Source: Blastobasis lacticolella
Lineage: Eukaryota; Arthropoda; Insecta; Lepidoptera; Blastobasidae
Assembly (NCBI GenBank): GCA_905147135.1
Contig: LR990059.1
Coordinates: 16,515,001-16,579,000 of the forward strand
Direction: 5' to 3'
DNA: 64,000 nt
Numbering within the stretch: the first letter of the stretch is position 1; each line of letters begins with the position of its first letter. The position numbers and the translations under genes were made by a program. Of the stretch, positions 9,301 to 24,300 are shown piece after piece. The notes under the pieces were generated by a model, which did no database searches, had not been told where the DNA came from, and saw only the letters and a program-made list of their open reading frames with translations.

Positions 9301-12300
9301 CCACAGAACCATTTCAAAATAAATTCCAAGAAACACATTTTTAAATATGATAAATTAAAAATTGTGAACCATAAAAGCTTTAATTCGATGGCAGAATTTA
9401 CAAATTTTCAGCCTTACCGTATTAGTATCTCGGTTGCCCCGCGAGGGTTTACTAAAGTGACGACTAAGGTCTTCACCTTCTTAAGGTCTCAAGGCTCAAA
9501 ATCCGTGCTATACTTAGACGATATTATTTGCATTGGCAATGACTTCGAGGAATGTCTAAGCAATGTTAACGAGGCCCAGATTACTTCAATGTCTCGGATT
9601 CATAGTCAACGTTAACAAAAGCAACTTGCAACCTAAAAATATGTGTAAAATTCTAGTGTTTATATGTTTTAATTTTGAGAATTTCACTTAATATTTTTTA
9701 ACTGGAGAAAAGCGACATTATAGCACAATCAGTGTATATATTTTCGTCTCTTCCCCGTTGCACAATATAAGTTCGCTCAACTTACTGCGCTGTCAGTAGC
9801 AGCTTGTCCAGCGCTACAATACAGCTGATTGCACACAATTTTTTTGTCTATTGTATTGTTTAAAATGTATTTAAAAATATAATAGCTACTTAAACTTTAG
9901 CATAAATATCCCCCCGTTCTACGTTCTTTGAGGATCTTAATTGATGGGCGCATAACGTTGGCCCTTTATTGTCCCTCAGGACTTCATTATGTAAACGAAA
10001 ACTTTACTTATGGCTCTCGTACTGACTAGGGAACCGTCTATGGCGAAGATTGGGTCAACGGGTGTTGGAAGCAATGTGAACTCAAGTATCCCATTAACTG
10101 GATTTACTAAACCTAAGAATGTTGCATCATACGATAATAACTGTGCTATTTTGGTACGAGTAGATAACACCACAGCTATCAGCTATGTAAATTGTCAAGG
10201 AAGTATTGAATACCTTCATGCAAAGAATTTAGCGCGGCATATTTCGTTATGTGATATTAAGGTTGACGAGGACTCAAGAGAGTAAAGGACATAGAGTGGA
10301 AACTCTCTGACTCGGCTTACCGATAGATAGTCCACACTGTTAGACAGACTATGATTGAGGTATCGGTAGATTACCGATTTCATGTCTCGCGTCAATGCCG
10401 ACTGTGAGCGCTATTTATCCTGCAAACAGGACTCGGAGGCTATCGCAGTAGATGCGATTAATCTCATGCATTATCACTTGCCGCACTTCTCTCGATTTGC
10501 AATTTTGATTGCAGAATAATACTGATCCATCTAACGAATTTATGATAACATTTTAAGTAATTGTTTTAATACGAATGCTTCGTATGACACTTTGAACAAT
10601 CATCGTTCAGCTCCGTATCCCATTTTGGTCCCAGTTAGGATGTTCGAATTAAACGATCACTAAAAGGAGCTTTCAATTACAATCCAAGCTTGCCTAGGTA
10701 TACTGCCACTTGGAATCCACGAGAGTGTATTGGATAACATTTCAAATTCGGTCCCGTCCGAATAAATAAAACATAATAAAAAGTTTAAAAGCCAAAACTT
10801 TAGGAATATTACTGGCCCTGTGTACCACACACACACAGGGTACAAACGCTATCACTTTTAAGGATGATAATATTAATACCACCTCAAATAGCATTAAAAT
10901 CATAATTAGTTACAACATTAGGGTCAGGTCGCTAGTATCCAGGGCTCTTTCGTACCTAATTTACGCATAACCCCTTCCATCACACTGGAGGAGTATCTGA
11001 TTAGAATCGAGCAACTCAGTACTGGCACATACTAAGTATCTCTTTCTGTCGTGCAAACCACACCGTAAACAAGTCACGGACAAACCATTAGCCAATGGAT
11101 TGGCAGGGTGATGACAGAGAGCAGTGTGTCATGGGTCTATGTGCTGTGTCTCGGTGTGGCCGGCGTCCGGTGTCCGGCGCTGGGCCGGCGGCGTCTCCGC
11201 GGCAGGGCCCGCAATGCGGTGGCCGCAAGGACTAGCACATCGCGTTTTCGCCAGATATTATATCAGGCCGATCGCTGATGTAGGCCGATTTGTTAAACCC
11301 GTTTGCTTTCTTAATATGTTTCATTTACGGTTGATACCGTATAATTAATACATTGTTTAAAATGTATGAATAATTAATATTTTGTTATAATAAATATTTT
11401 GTTAATAATAAAATTTGCAAAACTTCCCTCTCCAAACATCTACGTTGTGAATTATCTTATATCTGAAGAATGAAGCGACGAAATATAATATATGATCAAA
11501 CGAACTTCGCGAAGTCCGATCGATATTATATGAGTCGCTTCATTCGAAGATATAACACCCGCCCGCCCATATTCCCAGGCGTGGGGAAGTTTCGCATAGC
11601 ATCTCTAAAAAGAATGACGTAAAAATGGCGGCTGGCTGTATCGATACGTAGGATCGGAAAAAAGAAAAATGATCGATTGAAAACAAATCGATTTTACTTT
11701 AAATAAACGTGCGAAGCTACCTTGTAGGCTAAAGGGACTACGTTGTGAATTATCTTATATCTTCGAATGAAGCGACTCATATAATATCGATCGAACTTCG
11801 CGAAGTTCGTTTGATCATATATAATTTAGCCAGTTTCAAGAAAAGTGTACATGGTATACTAGGATACATTGTGGAATTAACAGGGTATGGTTTGTAGCAC
11901 TTTGTAAATCCTAATATTGTATACTAAGTAGGTGCTTTTAAGTAAAAATTTTACTGTAGGTATAATATGTTATAAAAGTTTATTCTGTGCTATAAGAATT
12001 GATATTTAGGGTAGTTGTAGGTCTATAAGCTATATAATTGGAAACTCATGCAATGTAACATGACCGTTTACTACCTGAATAAAATAAATAAAATAAAAAT
12101 AAAATAAATTATAATCTACACTAATATTATAAAGAGGAAAGATTTGTACCTATTTTTGTATGTTTGTATGTTTGTAATGAATAGGCTCAAAAAGTACTGG
12201 GCCGATTTAAAAAATTCTTTCACCAATAGAATGCTACATTCTTCCAATTTGACATAGGCTACATTTCATTTTGAAGAAAATTAGGGATCCTTGGTAAAAT

Positions 12301-15300
12301 TTGAACAATGTAACCGAAGGTGTTGAAAAATGAGTCTTAAAATGTCTTTCGTCGAATGCGCTGCCGAAACTATTAGCGATAGAACAAAATAATGTACAAC
12401 AATATTGAAGAACATCATAATGTCTACAAAAAACTCCGCGGTAGCATATGTCCAACTATTGTAGTTATGTCACAATAAGTGTTCTTTTATTTTCAAAATT
12501 TAATTAAAATGCCGCCGCTAAAAAACGCTCTTTATTTGTACCTTGGTATTAATCCTTATCAAAATCAATTACTTCATATTCACGACTGCTTTAATACCTT
12601 TATATAACTTTTTGAATGATTCAATTCAGACATTCCATTCGAAAGATATCACGAGTTTTAAAATGTGAATATTAGAAAAAAGTCGCGTGTTCGCCGCTCA
12701 GCCCGCTCGGCTATCTAGGCAGCATGGGGTACGTACGGGAGCAGTCAATGTCAATATAAATTAATAATAATTTTTAATAAATAAAAATATTTGTGAAAAA
12801 AAGTGTTTTATATCCAAATTTCCAAAAATAAATAATTGTCTACCCCGTGCGAAGCCGGGACGGGCTATCTATACTAATATTATAAAGAGGAAATGTTTGA
12901 TTTTTTGTTTGTTTGTTTGTTTGTATTGAATAGGCTTCGAAACTACTGGACCGATTTCAAAAATTCTTTCATCGTTAGGAAGCTACACTTCCGCGGGTGA
13001 CATAGGCTATATTATTTATTCTAAAAAATTACGGATCATTAATAAAACTCCAATAATGTAACCCAAGGTGTAAAAAAATACCCAAAAAATTCCTTACATC
13101 GCGTGCGCTGCGAAAACTATTGATGATAGAACAAAATAATGTACTACGACTTTGCAGAACACATCATTATCTACAAAAAGTGTCGCGACAGTATATGTCT
13201 AACTATTAAAGTTATGTCACAATAAGTGTTCTTTTATTTTCAAAATTTAATTAAAATGCCGCCGCTAAAAAACGCTCTTTATTTGTACCTTGATATTAAT
13301 CCTTATCAAAATCAATTACTTCACATTCACGACTGCTTCAATACCTTTATATAACTTTTTGAATTATTCAATTCAGACATTCCATTCGAAAGATATCACG
13401 AGTTTAAAAATGTAAATATTAGAAAAAAGTCGCGTGTTCGCCGCTCAGTCCGCTCGGCTATCTAGGCAGCACGGGGTACGTACGGGGGAGTCAATGTCAA
13501 GAAATACGGCAGTCAGGAGCCGGGTCGCCCCTTCCCTCTAAAATGGTTGAGGAGACGGTTGGAACTTTTGTGATCGTAATATGGTGTCCTGTTTGTAACG
13601 GGACACTACTCAGTACATACTTAAGTATAATATAATTACTTCATATTATAAAACGAAGTCCCACACCGTGTCTTACTGTCAGTCTGTACGCGATAAACTC
13701 AAGAACTACTGAACGGATTTTCATGCAGTATTCACACACAGACTACATAGTGCGGTTTTAGACAATGTGATTCATGACGAAGGTTCAGGTGTATAATTTG
13801 TTAAGGTTTACTACCCGTGCGAAGCCGGGGCGGGCCGCTAGTTTATTATAATAGAATAGGTACGCAAGCGAACCAAGGTCACCGACAAAGCTCTCAGTTA
13901 GTATTTGACTCAAACTTTTGCTCGGAATCTTCCCTCCATCTTTATTAAACCTTCATCTTTTAGACTCGCATTTGTCCCTATCAATTACCGTGAAGACCAT
14001 TGTGCAGTAATGGGCGTTTCTCGGCTGATATGATAATAATGATGATGAATAACGATTCCTCCCTGTCCCTCCCCAGCAAGTGACAGAGGACATGCGCCGC
14101 ATGTCGGCCGGCGTGCCCACCCGTGGCTACGTGCAAGCCGTGACAGCCTTCCTAGCTGGCGTTGCCGGTGCCGGGGTGGCGGGGGGCGCGGGGCTGCTGC
14201 GGCGGCCTGCGCATGCGGCGCCATTGTTGAGGGCGTTGCTGCCGCCTACGGAGAGGGTGCAGCAGGTAGGTGGTCATGTTCCGTAGGTGTTTCTTGACAG
14301 ACGTTCTCCATCTCAGGCGTGGCGCTCTTGCTGACGACGCGGCTGCCGGCCGCGGAGAGGATGCAACAGGTAGGTGGTCATACCGTCTAGGTATGTCTTG
14401 ACAGGAGTGCTCCATCTTCGGGCGCATCGTCAGTTACCACCAGATGAGATGGCGGTTAAGCGGTCTGGTCAAGGAGCCTGACTAGATTTTTATGTAGAAA
14501 AAAACTCATTGAACTTATTTAAATTTATGAAAAGTACATTTATTTATTTATTTATTAGTTCATTTCACAGTTTAGCAATTATATACATATAAAATATGGG
14601 TACATTATGGTTGAAATGCCAATGAGAAACGGAATTTTTAAATTATGTAGCCACTAAGCAGCTTAGCAGATATATACCTTATTGACAAACAAAAATTTTT
14701 ATTCATAGGAAAAAGCAATCCCAAAAATTATAAATATTTCTTTACCAAAGCACCGTTGATTAGGTACCTACCCGTTGTACATTTAGTAGTTAGGTTAGCA
14801 ATATTTTTTGCTAAGTAATTCTAAGGTAAATTATTATAAATATTATGAAAAATATTATAAATTGTGCTAGAATACGTATCGCTCCAACATTGAGAGGTAG
14901 CATGTGGTTTAGTGTGTCTTCTTATGCGAGCTTAAGATAATCTTTCACTACACTCTGGTCCACGATGCTGGGGCTAATTACCCGTATTTCATATCGAGGG
15001 TACCGCCCGAGGTCGGAAGAATTGTTCAGAATAAAGTTCAAATTATTTGTATTTAACGAAGACTTGAAATAACGTAAACACATGCAGTTGTCTAATTTCC
15101 CACCAATACTCATAGCTTGCACAGACTTGTTCAGAGACTATGTCCTGCCAAATATCCGGCCGTTGGATATCCGCCTATCCGGCTCATGGGGTGACCGGAT
15201 ATCCGGTATCCGGCCAAACAACTATGCGTTTCATCTATACCATAAAACTTAATCGATTGTAATTAAGTTTTTTTCCGTTTAAGCCAATGAGACCATTATT

Positions 15301-18300
15301 ATCTCTGTATTTAATGTATTTATTCCATGCGATAACTTTTATTAGTAGATGGAATTTTTCATAAGCTGTTCTGATTGCAGCTCTTTTAGTATGACAACTA
15401 CCTAATAATTGTACCCCATTTTAAAACAATTAATCTTCTGACAAATGCTATGGTATTGAAGTAATGAATTAAATACACACGTAATCATTGTCTTATTAGC
15501 TATCAAACCGCGAATACCTAATTAAAATTCAATATTTATGAAGTTAAAGACGAATCTGTAACATAGTTGCAGTAGTTCGATAGTTAGACCAGCAAACGTA
15601 TATTCGAATATGCGTCCAATCTCGTTAACTGACCCTAAACATTTAAGTCCTAGATTCTGTGACCATTGTCACCGTGCTTCGATAGTTAAGCTCGCAAACG
15701 TACAATCGAATATGCGTCCAATCTCGTTGTTAACTGACCCTAAGCTAAGTCCTAGATTCTCTAACCAGTGTCAGCCAACTACAACCAGATACTGTATACC
15801 TAGTGTCATGTAAGAAGAGACTTGGCGGGTCACGTGGTTCGACTTGCGCAGTAGGCGATTACTTGCGCGAAATCCCCTCCACTGCCATTTGACAAGTCTC
15901 TTCTTTCATGACGCGGATTATAATCAACATCTGCTCCACTCCCCAGCTGGCGTCCACCCTCCTGGCCACCCTGAAAGTGGTCCCGGGCGGAGTGTCGTCG
16001 GCGCTGCGGGCGCTGGCTGCGGGCGGCGCGCGCGCGGCGCGGTCCCTGCTGAGGCCGGACTTGCCGCACGTGCCGCCGGACGCTACTAGGGAGCAGCTGA
16101 TCGCCGGTGAGCATTGGTCCCTGACAGTGGTCCCGGGCGGAGTGTCGTCGGCGCTGCGGGCGCTGGCTGCGGGCGGCGCGCGCGCGGCGCGGTCCCTGCT
16201 GAGGCCGGACTTGCCGCACGTGCCGCCGGACGCTACTAGGGAGCAGCTGATCGCCGGTGAGCATTGGTCCCTGACAGTGGTCCCGGGCGGAGTGTCGTCG
16301 GCGCTGCGGGCGCTGGCTGCGGGCGGCGCGCGCGCGGCGCGGTCCCTGCTGAGGCCGGACTTGCCGCACGTGCCGCCGGACGCTACTAGGGAGCAGCTGA
16401 TCGCCGGTGAGCATTGGTCCCTGACAGTGGTCCCGGGCGGAGTGTCGTCGGCGCTGCGGGCGCTGGCTGCGGGCGGCGCGCGCGCGGCGCGGTCCCTGCT
16501 GAGGCCGGACTTGCCGCACGTGCCGCCGGACGCTACTAGGGAGCAGCTGATCGCCGGTGAGCATTGGTCCCTGACAGTGGTCCCGGGCGGAGTGTCGTCG
16601 GCGCTGCGGGCGCTGGCTGCGGGCGGCGCGCGCGCGGCGCGGTCCCTGCTGAGGCCGGACTTGCCGCACGTGCCACCGGACGCTACTAGGGAGCAGCTGA
16701 TCGCCGGTTAGTATTGGTATTGGAGCTAGAGGTTACGGAAGGTTGTGGGGTCTAATTCTTGCGCTGTGACATCTCGAATTCGAAATTTTTTCTAGACACA
16801 TATCTCCGTCAATAATAACATTAAAATGTCTATTGCAGCAAAAAATATTTTCTCAATTATCTTCCGCTGTCGTATATTGCCGATGATCTGACTTTTTAAT
16901 TTATCTGACAATTTTTTGACTAGAAAAATAGTCGAACTTTAGATATCATAGCTCGAGAATCGCCCCCTGGAGAGAACATTATGGAGTTCTTCAAGAAAGG
17001 GTTGAAAAGGTTTTCACGGAGTCGGCAATGCGTGGGTGATGCCCCTGGTATTGCACACACCTTAGTGGTATAAAAAAATTACCTAGCAAATACAGGAACA
17101 ACCGTATCATCTGATGTTGGAAATCTGCCCATAATTGCATTCACATTATTCATAATATTCCAATAATTCCCAGCCCTGGAAACAGCGACGCCCAGCACGC
17201 TGGAGCCTTTGGGCGCGCGCATCATCGGCTCGCAGCAGCCGCAGCTCATCGTGGACGTCATCGCCACCGTCTTGGAGAACAGCCAGGACGGGAAGTACGA
17301 GACCAAGGTGAGGGGAGCAGATAATACATACAATAACACATGGGGAAAATGTCATATTGTTCATGGCATTTCAGTTTTCAGGCCCTCTTGCATCAGCGTC
17401 GATTAAGAGGTCCGACTCTTACCCCGAGGTAGCGAGGTTACCACTATGTACCAATGACTTATTTCTGAGTTATGATTAGTTGAACACTGACCCATGAATG
17501 AACACTGACACCAGAATGTGTACCCATGTTCGAATATGCTCAGTGTAATTACCTGATCTGCCTAATTGTGGATCATGGTCAAGGCGGATCCTGGGCCACC
17601 GGACAACCGGGACAAGCCAAGATACATATGACCACCACGTCGTGCGCATCGACGGATAACTTAACGATAGGCTGACTGCGAAATTTTGCGAATCGATACC
17701 GGCGAATTTTGGTCGTGCAATTTCACACTACAGAATCCATACCGGCAAATTTCATTCGTATATCTCCCCATTCCTCTCCCCCAGGTGAAATCCGAAGACG
17801 ACGAAGACCTGGACAACCAGCACGTGTTCTCGATGCGCGGGCTCGGCTGCGGGTTGCTCCTGGACTGGCTGGCAGAGCTGCAGCGGGAGACCCGGGGGCC
17901 GCAGCCCGAGAGACAGGTATGGGGGGCAGGGTCAGGGGACAGGGTATTTGGTGGATCCAACCAATCAATCAAATAATTTTATTCAGTTTGGGTTTTACAA
18001 CACTTCTGAATGTCAATATATAAACGTGGCGCGATGGCATCGTCGACCCGAGCTAGTCACTTGACTGGGTGGACAACGGGTTTGGGTTTATCAAGGTGCT
18101 CTGACATCGGTGTTGAGACACGGTAAATATTTTGAAATATTCGGTGGGGGAAAGATATCAAAGTTTCGAAATGTTTTAGACATAAAATAAAAATTTCATA
18201 AATAAATAAAACGTTTTGCAACATTTGTCTAATGTGGTTTGTATGGTTGGATACTTGCCTAATCCAATTTCGATACGAAACAAAATAAAACTGTTTGCAA

Positions 18301-21300
18301 TAGTTTCAAACACCGTTATGGGAGCCACCTTTAGGTGATAGGACTCTGTCAATCCTGAGGAATTGGCCTGAGTGAGTACCATCTATTTCTGTCATTAAAC
18401 AACAATGCTTGCATTGTTGTGTTCCGGTACGAAGGAAAAAGGAGCCAGTGTAATTACAGACATGAAGCATTCATCTTAGTCCTCACAGTGATAGGGCACC
18501 GGTTCTGCTTGCTTACCATACTCCTGGATGAGCTCGCTTAACTTTCCCTTTGCTTTCCGTTAGATTTTTGACATTTGAAAAGAGATTAATTAACGTAATC
18601 CTAATTTAATAAATACTTTTTTCATTTTCATTTCAGTGGACTGTCTACTTGTTTATCAATGCTTTTACAATTGCAATTTTTCTGTCTCCAAGATGCGGCT
18701 AATGTTCGTCCACGGCCGCGCGGCGTGGCGGCCACTGTTGGTCACTTTACTGGCGCACAGAGCCAGCTGGGCCACGCTGCACGCCACGCTGTCCACGCTG
18801 CTGACACCTGATGGGTGAGCACCGACATTACCATCTCCGTCATATATGGTTCTAGCTATTTCTGTCATTTATTTCAAAATAAGTAAAACGATTTAGGGCG
18901 TTTTTTTGAACCTTTAGATTTCAAACTGAAATATTAGAATAGAATAGACCATCTAGTAGGGCTACGACCTCTCGGCCGTCTGCCGAGGCATAGGGCTCCT
19001 GCCATCTGCAGTGTGTTGGTGCGATCTATCACCATGAGCTTCGTCTTGGAATGTTTGGAATGGAATGTGAGTTCGTCCTTTCCTTTCTTTCCAGGATAAT
19101 TTCCATTTCAGCCTCATTCGCGGTTAGATAGGTATATCAAAAAGGGCTTGCAAGATTTGATTCATGCAAATATTTCAAGTTAAATATAAGCTTGTATAGT
19201 CCATTCGCCGTAAGAAAATAGGGGACGACTGCAGGGTAAAAGTGTTTTCATAGTTGAGTAGAAATTCAAACAATTTATATTTCATAATAGAAAAAAGAAA
19301 TAATAGATTTAATTTAATGAATCAATTAATTGTCTCGGTCACTTATGTTGAAAGTTGTGTTATTGGCACCAACATTATTTTTTATTTGTTTCCACATCAA
19401 CTTTATAGGATTGAGTTTGTAATAATAATAGTGGCAGTCGGATAATTTCAATACCATTACTTTTAGCAGTTTCATCTTCGAAATATTTATTATATTCATT
19501 AGTTGTTGGGGGTGGGTTTATGATATGATAACTAGGATAGTGTCTTAAGAGAGATTTATTGATATAGTTATGCCAAATTGTTAATGGTAAATGATATAAT
19601 TGATTCATAATGAGTACGCGTGACGTTGATAATTGCCGAATGCGAACTGACGTGACGTTGCGTTTATTTTTATTTATACATTTATTTCAGGCAACTGAGG
19701 CCCATATCTATAAATACACAAACAACATAAATACAAAATAAACTGATACAAAATAATATAAATTGTAAACTAATATATAAAAATATAATTTATTAATATC
19801 TTAAAACCTAACTGGCACTTAATGTCTTGTACGTGCGTAGCTCGTACACTAGTCACTGTAAACTTAGCTTTCTAAGTTTGTGCGCCCCGATTGGTCGAGG
19901 GGCGCTGCTAGGCCGGTGGCAAACGATGAGTCATTATTTCCTTATCTCGAATGGACTATAGAAATGAGCGTGTCTACCCCTACCCTAGCGCGGAGAAGTG
20001 GTCGGCGGTGGCGGTGCTGTCGCTGGCGGCGGCGGTGGCGGCGTCGCCGCGCGTGCTGCAGCGCCGCGAGCGCGCGCCCTTCAAGCGGAAGGAGCCGCAG
20101 GACACGCTCAGCCTCACCAACCAGCAGGTAACCACCACCAGCTCACACCAACCATGGAAGGGATAGGTAGCGCACGCGAGCGCTCGCGTGAATCTGAGCG
20201 GTTTCAAAAATAAGGCCTCACATCTCAGTTGGAATCGACGAACGATTGGATTACGAAAACTCTTTCACTAATAGGACACTACATATTCTAGACTACCATA
20301 GAGTACTTACAGGCCCGGAATTGCAATATAATTGACCTTATGATAAACCACTTTCTAATTACCTTATATTTATGAGGAGCCAACGCTGCAAATAATTGGT
20401 GTTAATTACTATTAATTAGAAAATTGTCCATCCCAATGTTAGTTGCAAATTAAAGTTAACTTCAATTTGTCACTTTGTGTTGGATTTTTTAAGTCTAAAC
20501 TTCTTGATTCTTCTGAGGTCGTGTAATAGAAAATAAATCCTTTTTTATAAAAACGATCTTGAATATTTATAAAATCATAGCATTAGGAAGTATAGCTTGT
20601 CTCTTACTTTAATTCTAAACACCGTATTGTGACCGCTATTGGCCCTTAAAATCAGCAAACTTATCAGCACCCTCCTGACACCCACCACCATCCCCAGCTC
20701 GAAGTCCTGGTGGGCTACGTAGTGGAAGAAGCCTCCGAAGCTTCCCTCACGGGCGGCCTGGAAGCTGCCAGGGCCAGCATCGAAGCCCGGCTGCCGCTGC
20801 TGCTGCGCTGCTGCCGGCACCGCGCCGGGCTGCTGGCCGCTGCGTTGCCAGCTGCCAGGTTGCAGCCTATGTTGCTACTACTGCTGTACATGAAGGTAAT
20901 GAACCTGCAACGCATACGTGCATACCGTTGCGTGTTTTTCTCGTAGGCAAAGATCATATTGTTCCACTTGTTACGGTCCAGACACCTGACAAATCACTCT
21001 GGCTTCGGGACTAGGGGGCGTTGAAGATGGACCTAGATGGATTTTTGAAATATCTTCAATTATATACTTTAAACTGAACGTCGCTGCCGATTGGACTGCC
21101 GAATTGAGCCGTCAAGTATAAAACTAACAGTCTAATCCACGTCCACACATGTTCAGTTCTACTTGATCCAATCGGCAGTTTCATGCCGATTGGACGATAG
21201 GCATAAACGTGTATGGCCAGCCTAACACGTTTTGCTATCATCTACATGGTCGGCAGACATGTTGAAAATTGTTAACAGTCGACTAGACACTGTCGTGTGC

Positions 21301-24300
21301 CGTGTACAAGTATCAGACACGAATGTTGATGTCTAAATTGTCAATGCCTTTCTCTCGAATATTAACTTCTCCAAATTATTCCAACCCCGCATTACTCCCA
21401 CCAAATCCTTATCTTATAATATAATAAGACCAAGCCAGGCACTTGACCACCTCACCTGTTTGTAAGTCACAATGCAACCCCCTTCTCACCACATCCCAAG
21501 CCCAACTTAGCCTCATCTAAACCTCGACATGTCCCCCCCAGGTGCCCAAGATCCTGCAGCTCCTCACGGAGAGCTGCCCACGGCCGCCGGTGGCACCTCT
21601 GCTGTGTGTGCCCCCGGAGGTGTCCCTAGCGTGTACGCGCTCCACCAGCGCCACGGACGCCGTCTCCCACGCGCTGCTGACCACGCTGGCCGCGGCCGCC
21701 GCAGCGCCGCATTGCAAGGAGAACACGCAGAAGTGAGTGGAGACATTGTCATTCCCACTAGGTGCCCAAGGTCTCACGGAGAGCTGTCCGCGGCCGCCGG
21801 TGGCATCGCTGCTGCGCCAAAATAAATAAATAAGTGGAAGATTTATTTCGTCAACCTAAAATCTATTGCAATATTCAGTATTCTATAAAATTTACGTGTC
21901 TTTTGGTAAGTATAAATTTGTTGAAATATTTTTATTTGTATATACATATCAGAATGAATCAATCAAACAAAATACTTGGTTTCGAAAATGAGAGTATGTT
22001 TGATTTCGACAGGTCCCTAAAATAAAATAAAAAATATTTTCTTAAGTTTTTGTAACGGTTTGTAATTTTATGCAGAGGGTAGTTATAATAATAAAATTGT
22101 ATGCACCAGTTAGCTCAGTGTTGTCTAATCATACCTACAAAGTTTCATTGTAATCGGATTATCCATTTCCAAAAAATTACTTGTATGAAAAATACAGTTT
22201 CCGTCATTTTCGCTATACAAACGCCAATTTCATAGATAAGGACCTAATACCTTGTAAGACGTGCACATGGATGCAAATAAATTTGATTTGTTTTCCAATT
22301 ATTACTGCACATTATTTAGACCACACGTTTCATCGTCTGCCCCAGAATCTGGCGCATGGAGGGCAGCATCCGCGCCCTCTGGGCCCGCGTGAGCGGCGCG
22401 GGGGCGCGGGCCCTGCCGCTCGCCGGGGCGCTGGTCCTCGGCGCCGGGGCCGCGCGCCAGCAGATCCGCCATCAGATGCACGTGCTGGCAGCACTGGAGG
22501 TGTTGCCTGATACGTGTCTGTTCGCGCCGCATAACTGGTGAGTGCTTTTATTTTATTAATGCGTTTACACTTTGTTTAAACATCACATGTAGACTAAAAT
22601 ACAGGATACTCTGAGCAAGACTGAATTAAAAAAAAATCCAGTGACCTAGAGGCTAAGCCAGCGGGGGGATGCTTGGAAAGTGCTAACCTTTTAAAAAAAA
22701 TCCAAGAAATGGGGTATTATTTTTGTGTCTAGCAATACTTGATAACTATGCTAGAGGCCGCTTAAGAAATGTTAATAATTTTATCTGTTATAATCGGTCA
22801 CTCTCGATACGTCTTTTTCCCAAGAAATGGCGAATCAATTATCACCCTGGTAATATCAGACTGGCCTCGAGGCTAAGTGCCAGTGGGGAGACACATGACG
22901 TTTTCATCTTGTATTTTTTTTTCACTCCTCCCCCAGCGACGAGACAGCCAAGATCCTGGAGTGCTTCCTGACGCTGCTGCGGCGCCAGCAGGGCGGCGGC
23001 GGGGGCGGCGGCGGCGGCGGGGGGCGCTACGCGGGCGGCGAGTCCCCGCTCGCGCATCGGCTGGCGGCCCTGCTGCGGCGGTACCTCGCCGCGGCGCCCC
23101 CGAGGGCGGCCCGGCTGCTGCACAGCCACCGGGACACCATCAGGTGGGTGGAGGGGTGAATGGGTGGATGAGATAGCAGGGAGGGACAATGTATACTACT
23201 ATCAAATACCTATTTCTTATATTAAAGTATTTTTGTATGAAGTTTTTTGTTTTAAATATCGGCTTAAATGTGTTACAAGAATTTGGTGCAAGCCGCCCTA
23301 AGTGTAACCTTATTGACGGTCGCTATCTTACACTGGTTCCCCGTGTCCCCAGCATGAGCGGCGCCCTGAGCGCGCTGACGGAGGCCCCGGCGGGCGAGGG
23401 CGGGCCCGCGTCGTCCGCGCCGCCGCCCGCCGCGCTGCGGGCGCTGCAGCGCCGGCAGGACCCGCCGCCCGAGCTGGCCCACCACGTCCAGGTAGGGCCC
23501 CGGAGCCGTCCTCCCAGCCGCCGACGGAGCCCCGGCGGGCGAGGGCGGGCCCGCGTCGTCCGCGCCGCCGCCCGCCGCGCTGCGGGCGCTGCAGCGCCGG
23601 CAGGACCCGCCGCCCGAGCTGGCCCACCACGTCCAGGTAGGGCCCCGGAGCCGTCCTCCCAGCCGCCGACGGAGCCCCGGCGGGCGAGGGCGGGCCCGCG
23701 TCGTCCGCGCCGCCGCCCGCCGCGCTGCGGGCGCTGCAGCGCCGGCAGGACCCGCCGCCCGAGCTGGCCCACCACGTCCAGGTAGGGCCCCGGAGCCGTC
23801 CTCCCAGCCGCCGACGGAGCCCCGGCGGGCGAGGGCGGGCCCGCGTCGTCCGCGCCGCCGCCCGCCGCGCTGCGGGCGCTGCAGCGCCGGCAGGACCCGC
23901 CGCCCGAGCTGGCCCACCACGTCCAGGTAGGGCCCCGGAGCCGTCCTCCCAGCCGCCGACGGAGCCCCGGCGGGCGAGGGCGGGCCCGCGTCGTCCGCGC
24001 CGCCGCCCGCCGCGCTGCGGGCGCTGCAGCGCCGGCAGGACCCGCCGCCCGAGCTGGCCCACCACGTCCAGGTAGGGCCCCGGAGCCGTCCTCCCAGCCG
24101 CCGACGGAGCCCCGGCGGGCGAGGGCGGGCCCGCGTCGTCCGCGCCGCCGCCCGCCGCGCTGCGGGCGCTGCAGCGCCGGCAGGACCCGCCGCCCGAGCT
24201 GGCCCACCACGTCCAGGTAGGGCCCCGGAGCCGTCCTCCCAGCCGCCGACGGAGCCCCGGCGGGCGAGGGCGGGCCCGCGTCGTCCGCGCCGCCGCCCGC

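Larger units (their letters stand above)
6809..11823 (+). mobile_element. Decayed DIRS-type tyrosine-recombinase retrotransposon in an IntS1 intron
   Basis: Inverted terminal repeats at 6809-6982 and 11611-11823 match over about 150 bp. Before the right repeat, an internal complementary region (about 11440-11554) is the reverse complement of the left outer end joined directly to that of the right outer end. This three-part arrangement is diagnostic of DIRS elements, which replicate through a circle and a tyrosine recombinase. Inside are remnants of DIRS reverse transcriptase, RNase H and recombinase in the expected order on the plus strand. All frames are broken, so this copy is dead. The stretch 7860-9230 holds no recognisable protein; by position it would be the gag region. 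Confidence 0.85.

Noticed and set aside
14322..14369. Extra 53-nt IntS1 exon
   Set aside because: It has plausible splice sites, but its length would shift the frame between two exons that already join in phase.
15830..16669. Minus-strand frame of 279 codons rich in Arg/Gln
   Set aside because: Antisense shadow of the 150-bp array; it repeats exactly with the array and has no coding features of its own.
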